A program made the position numbers and the translations under genes. A DNA stretch of 64,000 nt, taken from assembly GCF_000217915.1 (NCBI RefSeq), contig NZ_AFOZ01000022.1, positions 62,001 through 126,000 of the forward strand. The letters run 5' to 3'. Below, piece by piece: positions 19,663 to 27,157 of the stretch (positions are counted from its first letter, which is position 1; the number at the start of each line of letters is the position of its first letter). The notes beneath the pieces were generated by a model. It was given only the letters and a program-made list of their open reading frames with translations. It searched no databases and had not been told where the DNA came from. Source of the stretch: Shewanella sp. HN-41 (GTDB lineage: Bacteria > Pseudomonadota > Gammaproteobacteria > Enterobacterales > Shewanellaceae).

Positions 19663-20853
19663 ATGTTTAATAAACTTACCGCAATGCCTGCAGATCCTAT
19701 CCTTGGCTTGCTGACTCAGTACCGCGAGGACACTCATCCACAAAAAGTGGATTTAGGTGTGGGGGTTTATAAAGATCCCGCAGGCCATACTCCCATCCTT
19801 AAGTGCGTCAAGAAAGCCGAGCAATTCCGTCTCGATACCGAAACCACCAAAGTGTATATCGGTCCAACGGGCTCACCACAATTCAATACCTTAATGACGG
19901 AATTAGCCTTTGGCGCTGGCCACAGTGCCATTATCGCTAATCGTATCCGTACGGTTTCTACCCCAGGTGGTACGGGAGCTTTGCGTGTCGCGGGTGACTT
20001 TATCAAACGCTGTAATCCGAATGCTGTGTTATGGGTGAGCGACCCCACTTGGGCAAATCACACTGGATTATTTGAAGCGGCTGGTATTACCGTTAAAACC
20101 TACCCCTATTATGACTACGATAGTAAGTCATTGAAATTTGATGAAATGCTTGCCGCATTAGCGCAAGTCAGTCCCGATGATGTTGTGTTATTCCACGCCT
20201 GTTGCCATAACCCCAGCGGGATGGATTTCACCACAGAACAATGGGATAAAGTCGTTGCCTTAACAAAAGAGCAAGGTTTTACGCCTCTGATTGACATGGC
20301 ATACCAAGGCTTTGGTGATGGTGTTGATATCGATGCCTATGGCGTGCGCCAAATGGCGGCTGCAGTCGACAATATGATCCTCTGTAGCTCTTGCTCGAAA
20401 AATTTCGGTTTGTACCGTGAGCGTATCGGTTCCTGCTCCGTCATTGCCAAAGATGCCAATACCGCCAATATCGCCCAATCGGTATTGCTTTATGTGGTTC
20501 GCTGCCTCTACTCTATGCCGCCTGCCCACGGAGCCGCCATTGTTGAGACTATTTTGGCCTCTGCAGAGTTAAAACAAGAATGGCTTGATGAATTAAAAGT
20601 CATGCGCGATCGCATCAATGGTAACCGCGCCATTTTAGTGAATAAGCTAAAAGCCAATGGTGTAGACCGCGACTTTAGCTTTATCGCCCGCCAAAAAGGC
20701 ATGTTCTCCTTCCTCGGGGTTAATCCAGAGCAAGTCGCACGTCTGCAAAAGGAATTCAGTATCTACATGGTGGGCTCAAGCCGCATTAGCATTGCCGGGA
20801 TCAGTGAAGACAATGTTGACTACTTAGCCCAATCAATCGCTAAGGTGTTATAA
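19663..20853 (+). CDS. Aromatic/aspartate aminotransferase (class I)
   Basis: Pyridoxal-phosphate aminotransferase of the AspC/TyrB group. Visible are VDLGVGVYKDPAGHTP at the N-terminus, YIGPTGSP (substrate loop), ACCHNPSG, DMAYQGFG, and the PLP lysine in SSCSKNFGLYRERIG. Length (396) is typical. The frame begins at 19597, but the ATG at 19663 (MFNKLTAMPADP) matches the normal family N-terminus and has a GATGGAGC site. It catalyses the last step of tyrosine, phenylalanine or aspartate synthesis; TyrB versus AspC cannot be decided by eye. A stable hairpin (20882-20912) follows the gene. Confidence 0.92.
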   Translation: MFNKLTAMPADPILGLLTQYREDTHPQKVDLGVGVYKDPAGHTPILKCVKKAEQFRLDTETTKVYIGPTGSPQFNTLMTELAFGAGHSAIIANRIRTVSTPGGTGALRVAGDFIKRCNPNAVLWVSDPTWANHTGLFEAAGITVKTYPYYDYDSKSLKFDEMLAALAQVSPDDVVLFHACCHNPSGMDFTTEQWDKVVALTKEQGFTPLIDMAYQGFGDGVDIDAYGVRQMAAAVDNMILCSSCSKNFGLYRERIGSCSVIAKDANTANIAQSVLLYVVRCLYSMPPAHGAAIVETILASAELKQEWLDELKVMRDRINGNRAILVNKLKANGVDRDFSFIARQKGMFSFLGVNPEQVARLQKEFSIYMVGSSRISIAGISEDNVDYLAQSIAKVL

Positions 20854-20881
20854 ACTCCTTCGAAAATAGACTGACTTTATC

Positions 20882-20912
20882 GGTGTAGCTCAATAATGAA
20901 TGGAGCTACACC
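20882..20912 (+). terminator. Hairpin after the aminotransferase
   Basis: Inverted repeat GGTGTAGCTC / GAGCTACACC with an 11-base loop, 25-30 bp after the stop codon. No long T-run follows, so termination is plausible but not certain. Confidence 0.55.
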
Positions 20913-21078
20913 TGTATATCCCATTTCAGAATATCACCAGCCCCCAATAAAAATCCGATCATTTCGTGATCAGCTTTCATTAACGCAAAATCATACCTCC
21001 GAACTAAAAACCTAAGAATATGCTTACTTGCATTACAGACTTCGTAATACTGAACCGCCTTAATTATATTTAATCTTA

Positions 21079-21984
21079 CTAAACTAAATTTGATTTAAAC
21101 TCTTCTTTATAACGTCTAGATAAATTTAGTTTTCGCCCACTTTTTAATTGAATTTCACCATCACCACTAGGTAAATAAGCTATATGTTCGATGGCATTGT
21201 GATTTACGGCAAAACTGCGATGAATACGACTAAAGCCTTTACTACGAAGACGTCCAATAAGATCTACAAGTGTCGAACGTAAAGGATATATCCTACCACC
21301 GCTGTACAAATTAACATAATTACCCGATGATTCCATCCATTCAATATCTGCTACTTTAACTAGAAACTCTCGATCCAGTTTTTTCACCAACAAATAGTCA
21401 GGTATGGGTGTTGCTTTATGCTCCGCAGGCTCATTTTCAATTAGATTAGCTTCACCTTTTAGTCTTCGATAGACAAATATACACAAGTGATAAAGAGCGA
21501 AAAAAAATACATACCCCCATAAATCTTTACGATACTCGTAAAAAAATTCTCGCATCACTGGGCCAAAATGATAAGAGTCCCCTGCCAGCCAATATATACC
21601 TTTACGTAACCAAACCATTAAAAATACATGGGCAGCAGAAAAAACCAGCGAAATAGCAAAGTGTTTAACTAATTGTTGAGTAACAGACGTAAGTCGTAAA
21701 GGTATTTTTGGCCACACAAAGAATAAGACAGGTAGCAATAGGAAGGTGCTAATCGCGCTGGAATACTCCCATGAGAATGGCTCCCACATGGAAAAACTGG
21801 GGCTACCATCCCGAGTTGTCTCCATCCAGTTAGATGTCGCGTTTATGCTGTTATTGATAAGAAGGTAACCAGCAATCAACAGATAGATGTATGTCGTCTT
21901 ATGTTTCTCGAATTTTTCAAATAAAGTCACTATTAGCCATCCCGTTAATCCGCCTCTTATCCCAGAAGCCAGTCCTCTAGGCAT
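21079..21984 (-). CDS. Membrane-bound LytTR-domain transcription regulator
   Basis: 301 residues. The N-terminal part has about four membrane helices (around 29-46, 73-92, 106-125 and 150-170). The C-terminal ~100 residues form a LytTR DNA-binding domain, with KVADIEWMESSGNYVNLY, then the conserved FSRIHRSFAVNHNAIEHI. Such regulators bind direct or imperfect repeats in promoters, and here the domain is tethered to the membrane. The start ATG has no good ribosome site, so it may begin further in. It is divergent, 72 bp from the acyltransferase gene, and that pairing suggests it controls the acyltransferase. Confidence 0.85.
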   Translation of the reverse strand: MPRGLASGIRGGLTGWLIVTLFEKFEKHKTTYIYLLIAGYLLINNSINATSNWMETTRDGSPSFSMWEPFSWEYSSAISTFLLLPVLFFVWPKIPLRLTSVTQQLVKHFAISLVFSAAHVFLMVWLRKGIYWLAGDSYHFGPVMREFFYEYRKDLWGYVFFFALYHLCIFVYRRLKGEANLIENEPAEHKATPIPDYLLVKKLDREFLVKVADIEWMESSGNYVNLYSGGRIYPLRSTLVDLIGRLRSKGFSRIHRSFAVNHNAIEHIAYLPSGDGEIQLKSGRKLNLSRRYKEEFKSNLV

Positions 21985-22056
21985 TTACAACTGTAGTAAA
22001 GGAAAACAAAGCATCAAACTACACCCATCATTAAATCCAAGTATTTAACAACAGAG

Positions 22057-23279
22057 ATGGCTATGACTCAAGTAATTACCCCAGTAAATCATATTCGCCG
22101 CCATGATATTGACTGGCTTCGTACCTTAGCTTTTGGTTTATTAATTCTATATCATGTTGGCATGTACTATGTTGCGGACTGGGGTTGGCACGTAAAGAGC
22201 AACAATCAGAGTATATTACTACAGGATTTTATGATACTTACCAACCAATGGCGAATGTCATTGTTATTTTTTATCTCGGGGATAGCATTATCGCTTGTAG
22301 TGTTGCAGAGTAGGTTAAGTCGCAAACATTTAGCTGGATTACGCTTAAATCGCTTGATAGTACCACTTATTTTTTCAATGTGCTTCATTGTGCCGCCACA
22401 GCTATTTTATGAACTGCAGCAACATGGCCTAACAATGAACTATTGGGCATTTTTACAGGAATACTGGAATGTTAATACGACCCTTGCTCCCTTTAAACAA
22501 TCAGCTATCGGTTTACTTACATGGAACCACTTATGGTTTCTGCCTTACTTATTTATTTACAGCTTGCTAGTGTTAATATTATTCCCACTGTACTCTTTCG
22601 TCGGTAAAGGTCTTCAAACTCGCGGTCTCTCATTATGGTGGTTCATGGGGTTAATAATCCTGTCGATGGCATTCATCTGGGCGCATCTGCGTGAGTCATT
22701 TCCGATTACCAATGCATTGGTTGATGACTGGTACAATCATGCTAAGTATTTTTTGTATTCAGTGTAGGCGTACTCTTTCCCTTTTTAACCAATATCTGGC
22801 AACAACTCATTGCGCGCCGCCGCAGTTTATTATTTTTAGCCGCAATAGGATATGTCTGGTTGTTATTCGACCGCCATGATTTTCTGAATATTGGTGATGA
22901 ACTTAATAGTCTATTTGTGATTAAATTGACTCATGGCATTTTATTGAACACTAATCATTGGGCATGGATTTTTGCATTAGTTGGCTATGCAGGCCGTTAC
23001 CTTAACTTTTCTAACGACTTTCTAAAATATGCGAATAAAGCTATCTTACCTTGGTATATTTTACATCAAACACTGATTATCATCATTGCCATGCAATTAC
23101 AAACTTTACATATCCATCCCGTGATTGAAGCGCTATTATTAATAACCCTAACAACTATCGGCTGCCTAATTTGCTATGAAGCTTTGCGACAATTTTCATT
23201 ACTGCGTTGGTTATTTGGATTAAAAACAAGTTTCCCACTGAACTTCAATAAAAAAGAGTTAGCGATGAGTAAGCACTAA
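22057..23279 (+). pseudogene. Acyltransferase 3 family membrane protein, frame-broken
   Basis: Multi-helix membrane acyltransferase (acyltransferase 3 family). Such proteins O-acetylate or acylate sugars and glucans at the cell surface. The first part begins RRHDIDWLRTLAFGLL and includes WNHLWFLPYL; it stops at a TAG at 22765-22767. The rest continues in the -1 frame (FSVGVLFPFL ... WYILHQTLI) to 23279. The break is in a run of six Ts (22749-22754): one more T, or a -1 slip on T-TTT-TTG, restores a protein of about 407 residues, the normal family size. Sequencing error, a true mutation or programmed frameshifting are all possible. It is divergent from a LytTR regulator. Confidence 0.8.
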
Positions 23280-23613
23280 TAATCTACCTCTATAACTTGT
23301 AAAATAAAATCCACCAATATTAAATTTAATTTAAAACCAGGAGGTTAATCAACACTTCACACTAATTTTGCCTGATTATTATCTAAGCCTATATTTCCCT
23401 GCAATAGTCCTTGCAATACATATAGGCTCAATTAACGATCTTACATAAACAATTGATTGGCTTATGATCATTTCGAAGGCTTTGAAGCCACATTCTTTCG
23501 CAGTTGTTGCTGATTCAGGTTTTATCTGGTGCAATTTGGTTACACAAACTGCATCGCCAAAGATATTCATTAATCCAAACGTGTAGAGGACCAGCGAGTA
23601 ATGTGCCACACAT
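23280..23613. other. Intergenic region with no supported gene
   Basis: About 330 bp between the acyltransferase fragment and the MerR gene. A minus-strand frame (23379-23657, 92 residues) overlaps the MerR 3' end but has no recognisable domain or ribosome site, and I do not call it. No RNA gene or repeat is evident. Confidence 0.4.
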
Positions 23614-23982
23614 TTAAAAAGCATCGTCACACGGGAGACCAACTTTAAAGAGTGCATTGTTAATGCCAGCCCGCAGCTCCTTCAACGCCAACTCTTTTTC
23701 TTCAATTTGTATTAATTTTCGCTCAAGACATGCACGTTTTTGTTCAACACTGAATTCGTCCTCAATCCACACAGTTAAGACATCTGCGATTTCACTAAGC
23801 GTAAAACCAAGCATTTTGGCATGCTTGATCATCTTCAATCGCTGCAAATCGACTGCGGAATAAACTTTATAGTTATTGCTAAGATTAGGCTGCGGAATCT
23901 TATCAAGCAAACCTTGACGTTCGTAGTAACGCACAGTGTCCTTAGGTAATCCGGCTTTTGCACATAATTCACCAATTTGCAT
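23614..23982 (-). CDS. MerR-family transcription regulator
   Basis: 122 residues. The N-terminal winged helix-turn-helix reads MQIGELCAKAGLPKDTVRYYERQG, followed by the second MerR wing (NNYKVYSAVDLQRL) and a dimerisation coiled coil (EQKRACLERKLIQIEEKE). The C-terminus has only one Cys (KVGLPCDD), so metal sensing is not obvious; it could respond to a small molecule or oxidative signal. The ATG at 23982 has GAGAGG upstream. It is divergent from an SDR gene, and the intergenic promoter has the long spacer typical of MerR targets, so it probably controls that gene. Confidence 0.9.
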   Translation of the reverse strand: MQIGELCAKAGLPKDTVRYYERQGLLDKIPQPNLSNNYKVYSAVDLQRLKMIKHAKMLGFTLSEIADVLTVWIEDEFSVEQKRACLERKLIQIEEKELALKELRAGINNALFKVGLPCDDAF

Positions 23983-24013
23983 CTCAACCTCTCAAAAGTA
24001 GAATCAAAACCTC

Positions 24014-24045
24014 TTGACTGTGGACCTAAGTCATCAGTTTATCCT
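24014..24045 (+). promoter_or_regulatory. MerR-type promoter/operator for the SDR gene
   Basis: A -35 TTGACT (24014-24019) and -10 TATCCT (24040-24045) are separated by 20 bp, the long spacing that MerR regulators untwist. Between them lies the dyad TGACT-N9-AGTCA (24015-24033), where the regulator would bind. The site is between the divergent MerR and SDR genes. Confidence 0.7.
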
Positions 24046-24079
24046 GTTGTAAGCATAATACCAAAGAGGATAAACAAGC

Positions 24080-24895
24080 ATGAAACCTTTTGACTATACT
24101 GGAAAAATAGCCCTGATCACGGGAGCTTCATCGGGAATAGGACTCACCTTTGCCGAGCACCTTGCTGCTCGCGGCGTATCACTTATTTTAGTCGCACGCT
24201 CGCAGGCCAAACTTGAAGCATTAGCTGACAGGCTAACAAAAAAACACAGTATCATGACAATGATCATCATTCAGGATTTAGGAGAACCTGACGCGTGCAA
24301 AAAGATTGTAGCAAAGCTTAATGAAGCGACACTTTCACCTGATTTATTAATTAACAACGCTGGGTTTGCCACCTATGGTGTCTTCGATGAGATTCCACTC
24401 ATGCGACAAAAAGAAGAGGTTTACATAAACTGTCTAGCGCCGATAGAACTCACGCATGCGCTACTCCCTGCGATGCTCAAGCGCGGCAACGGTGCAGTGA
24501 TAAATGTAGCTTCAACAGCTGGGATGCAACCAGATCCATATATGGCAATATATGGTGCGACTAAAGCCTTTCTCCTCGCCTTCTCCGAAGCACTATGGGC
24601 TGAAAATAGACAGCGCGGAGTGCGTGTATTGGCACTCTGTCCCGGATCAACGGAAACGGCATTTTTCGACGTGGTTAATGCTAAAGAGGCGTCTGTTGGT
24701 AAAAGAATGTCGGCTGATGCCGTGGCCATTATTGCACTCAATGCCCTAGATAAAAATCGCAATTACATCATCACCGGCTGCAATAACTGGCTATTAGGAC
24801 AGCTGCAAAGATTTGTAACACGCAGGCGTTTATTAATTATCGCAGAGAAAATGCTGAGACCAAATGCCTATTCAAATAAGGGCTTAAAATTATAA
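24080..24895 (+). CDS. Short-chain dehydrogenase/reductase
   Basis: 271-residue classical SDR. The cofactor motif TGASSGIGLTFAEHL is at residues ~14-28, followed by the N-N-A-G motif (LLINNAGFATYG). The catalytic Ser is in NVASTAGM and Tyr-Lys in YGATKAFLL. The shape resembles the DltE/YqjQ-like subgroup acting on unknown small substrates. The start has AGAGGATAAACAAGC before the ATG. Its only neighbour is the MerR regulator, so expression is probably induced by that protein's ligand. Confidence 0.9.
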   Translation: MKPFDYTGKIALITGASSGIGLTFAEHLAARGVSLILVARSQAKLEALADRLTKKHSIMTMIIIQDLGEPDACKKIVAKLNEATLSPDLLINNAGFATYGVFDEIPLMRQKEEVYINCLAPIELTHALLPAMLKRGNGAVINVASTAGMQPDPYMAIYGATKAFLLAFSEALWAENRQRGVRVLALCPGSTETAFFDVVNAKEASVGKRMSADAVAIIALNALDKNRNYIITGCNNWLLGQLQRFVTRRRLLIIAEKMLRPNAYSNKGLKL

Positions 24896-25043
24896 ACATC
24901 TGCGATGTCGCTTTTTAACAACACCTTAATTCTGGAAAACAGACCTTATCTTTAAACTCATTTCAAGAGTCGACAATTGTGGCTAACACTTGTTGGCCAC
25001 TACAGTACACCTCATTGGTACATCAGCGTTACTCAGCAAAAGC

Positions 25044-25086
25044 AAAAAGCCGCAATTACTTGATATATAAGTAATTGCGGCTTCTT
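25044..25086. terminator. Long-stem terminator beside the left att site
   Basis: A 15-bp perfect stem (AAGCCGCAATTACTT / AAGTAATTGCGGCTT) with a 7-base loop and T-rich flank on both strands. It lies 10 bp from the left att copy. Before the island entered it was probably the terminator of the tRNA-Ser gene. Confidence 0.85.
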
Positions 25087-25092
25087 AAAATG

Positions 25093-25122
25093 TGGCGGTG
25101 AGAGAGGGAGTCGAACCCTCGA
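25093..25122. repeat. attL: 30-bp copy of the tRNA-Ser 3' end
   Basis: Identical for 30 bp to the 3' end of the tRNA-Ser gene at 43139-43168 (T-arm and acceptor stem through CCA). The rest of the tRNA is missing. This is the left boundary of the island (25.1-43.2 kb). Confidence 0.92.
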
Positions 25123-25184
25123 ATCACACCATTTTATAACAAACCCTATAAAATCATAGTGTTATGCACCTTGATTTTTTTAGA

Positions 25185-25205
25185 TTGTACCAGCTTTTTG
25201 TACCA
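25185..25205 (+). repeat. Left pair of TTGTACCA boxes (candidate integrase arm sites)
   Basis: TTGTACCA at 25185-25192 and 25198-25205, period 13 bp, about 63 bp inside the left att site. The same pair with the same period occurs at the right end (43012-43032). Confidence 0.65.
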
Positions 25206-25394
25206 TTTAAAATAACTGAGGAGACCACCTATCATATCGGCTCCTTCAATTTTGTTTACAAATTTAAAGGTATTACCTAACTGGCAATTTGTCTATTGCC
25301 ATACAATAAAGACTATAAGTTATTTACTAATCTCTATGTCTCGGATATGAAAAATCAACTTGGGGTTTTCGACAGGTTCACTTAAATAACTTAG

Positions 25395-25419
25395 AAAAAC
25401 ATCGTGTTCCAATACGATG
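25395..25419 (-). terminator. Terminator after rnlB
   Basis: On the minus strand, CATCGT-8-ACGATG is followed by TTTTT. It is 30-55 bp downstream of the rnlB stop codon. Confidence 0.55.
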
Positions 25420-25450
25420 ATACTCCTCATGAATTCCTTAGGAGAATGAC

Positions 25451-25816
25451 TCAGTCTTGCTGAACACTTAGAATTTGTTCCTCGGTAAGTACCGAATCAT
25501 TCATCGATTCTGCATTTGCCTTGAAGAATACAGCTTGCTGACTCAGCAGCTCTTTAGATAACTCGTTTGTCTCAACAACTCGAGCAGAATTAAGTTTTAA
25601 AGACCCATCCATGATTTTGACAGCTACAAATCGATTCCACTCCAGACCATTTGAGCAAGCCAAATCAAACAAAACCTCTCCTGAAAAATAATCACCGAAA
25701 GCAGACACCAACTCATGCTCTATGCTAGAAATAGAGGATAAAGGGCTCTCGTGGCTTATCGCAGTTACGATAGCCATCGAATTTGAATTTTTATCTAACT
25801 TTCTAATATCTATCAT
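25451..25816 (-). CDS. rnlB: RnlB-like antitoxin
   Basis: 121 residues, close to E. coli RnlB (123). The shared pattern is seen in ENPLSS-like HESPLSSISSIEHELV, then GEVLFDLACSNGLEWNRFV, which I recognise from RnlB. It starts with an ATGA overlap on the end of rnlA, so translation is coupled. In E. coli RnlB binds and inhibits RnlA; when phage T4 shuts off host expression, unstable RnlB is lost and RnlA is released. A terminator follows. Confidence 0.85.
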   Translation of the reverse strand: MIDIRKLDKNSNSMAIVTAISHESPLSSISSIEHELVSAFGDYFSGEVLFDLACSNGLEWNRFVAVKIMDGSLKLNSARVVETNELSKELLSQQAVFFKANAESMNDSVLTEEQILSVQQD

Positions 25817-26886
25817 TTTTTAAAACTATATAACTTTTTCATGTGTTCCCATGCAATTTTCGATTTTTCCATCAAAATAGGGAGTGTACCGAGAGCTCTG
25901 CTGGTGTTAACAGCAGTTTCCATATGGAATAAGCCATGACGTTCCTTCCTATAAAAATCATAGGCTTCGCAAACAATATCTTCTACTTCTGGTGGATACT
26001 TTCCAGCATGCACTAGATCAAACCCATAGCGGCCTTTATTTTTGGTGAAAATACCACCGAAATCTCTATCTACAACAATCCCTAATGTACTGAGTTGCTC
26101 TTTGAGGATGCCCTCAAGAGCCCTCAGCTCAGGATAAATTAGCATGCTGTAGTCAGGTAATTTTGGGGCCGCGAGTTTAACACATAGCCCGGATGTGAGC
26201 AATTTTTCAACAAGCATAGGTAATTGATTGTAAGATTCGCCAAAAGTTCCTTTTAACCACTCCCTAGCGACATCTTGCTGAACAATTTCAGCTCTGCTGT
26301 CATCTTGTCGAAGCAACACTTTCTCCAATCCATTTAGGTCAAGTAATGAAGTAAGATTAAAGATAAATACTCGATAGCATGAAAGTGGTCTTCCTTGAAT
26401 TTGTAAATTGAATGTATTGACATGAAAACTTATTGTGAGTTCATCTTGAAACTCCGTAGAGACGATTTTCCATACAATTGTACTAGGAGTTTTAGAATGA
26501 ACCTTTATCTCCAGATTAGCTTGTTCACTAGTTAGCTCCAAGACGGCATCAAGTTGATCTTTCACTATACCCTGTATAACCATGTTAACGTTTTCAAACT
26601 CAGAGGGATTAAGTGTATCAAATAGATGATCAGCTAGAAGCTCACTAAGGGGATGATTTTTCCCAGTTTGCCATCTAATGGATGAAGTACCATCTTGATT
26701 ATAATAAATATCCACAGTCGCAGGTTGTTGCCCTGCTTGTGTGAAAACCACTCTAATTCCATTCTGAGCGCCGGGCATTGGACTAATATTGGCAAGCCCA
26801 AAATTGTTGGCCTCGATAAAGTCACGAGATAACTGTTCAATTGATGAACGATTTAAGTTCAGATTTCTATATTCTCTACCTTCCAT
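25813..26886 (-). CDS. rnlA: RnlA-like HEPN RNase toxin (RNase LS)
   Basis: 357 residues, the same length as E. coli RnlA. Segments I recognise are MPGAQNGIRVVFTQ, PLSELLADHLFDTLNP, IQGRPLSCYRVFIFNL and GLCVKLAAPKLPDY. The C-terminal HEPN active site is R-H-G-L-F-H, an Rx4H motif, in RKERHGLFHMETAV. RnlA is an mRNA endonuclease that blocks phage growth once RnlB is gone; T4 counters it with Dmd. The ATG at 26886 has GAAGGGAT upstream. rnlA and rnlB are the only genes in the left 2 kb of the island, next to a decayed att-like site. Confidence 0.92.
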   Translation of the reverse strand: MEGREYRNLNLNRSSIEQLSRDFIEANNFGLANISPMPGAQNGIRVVFTQAGQQPATVDIYYNQDGTSSIRWQTGKNHPLSELLADHLFDTLNPSEFENVNMVIQGIVKDQLDAVLELTSEQANLEIKVHSKTPSTIVWKIVSTEFQDELTISFHVNTFNLQIQGRPLSCYRVFIFNLTSLLDLNGLEKVLLRQDDSRAEIVQQDVAREWLKGTFGESYNQLPMLVEKLLTSGLCVKLAAPKLPDYSMLIYPELRALEGILKEQLSTLGIVVDRDFGGIFTKNKGRYGFDLVHAGKYPPEVEDIVCEAYDFYRKERHGLFHMETAVNTSRALGTLPILMEKSKIAWEHMKKLYSFKK

Positions 26887-27152
26887 TAAGCATCCCTTCT
26901 AAAAACTGCAACAAACCGTATCGTACATAAAATTTTAATCATCACAACATACTGAATCGCCACTGATTTTCTAGACTCGGTTCAAGAGTAACAACTTCAT
27001 TCATTACAGATAGTTAATTCTAGAAGCATAAAATAGTAATTGATTATTTCACGCCATCTTAAAGAATCAAAGAACTGTGTGTGGCTTGAATTGATTGGAG
27101 ACGGAAAAAAGTGAACCCTCGAATCACATCACCTTCTAACATACCCTATAAA
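26887..27152. other. rnlAB promoter region and decayed att-like sequence
   Basis: Intergenic stretch upstream of rnlA. Its right part (27113 onward) is the att-like repeat described separately. The rest is AT-rich, with no gene seen. Confidence 0.45.
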
Positions 27153-27157
27153 TCATA
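27113..27157. repeat. Decayed internal att-like copy
   Basis: Begins GAACCCTCGAATCACA, identical for 16 bp to the left boundary at 25113-25128. It stays about 80% alike through ACCCTATAA and ATCATA to 27157 (left counterpart ends at 25158). The similarity extends beyond the tRNA core into the island-internal flank, so it looks like a second left end. The tRNA part to its left is degenerate. Confidence 0.65.

Noticed and set aside
23379..23657. Minus-strand 92-residue frame after the MerR gene
   Set aside because: Overlaps the MerR 3' end, no ribosome site, and no protein-like composition.
25282..25301. TGGCAAT / ATTGCCA inverted repeat in the left island end
   Set aside because: Short, no T-run and no second copy; not enough to call a site.
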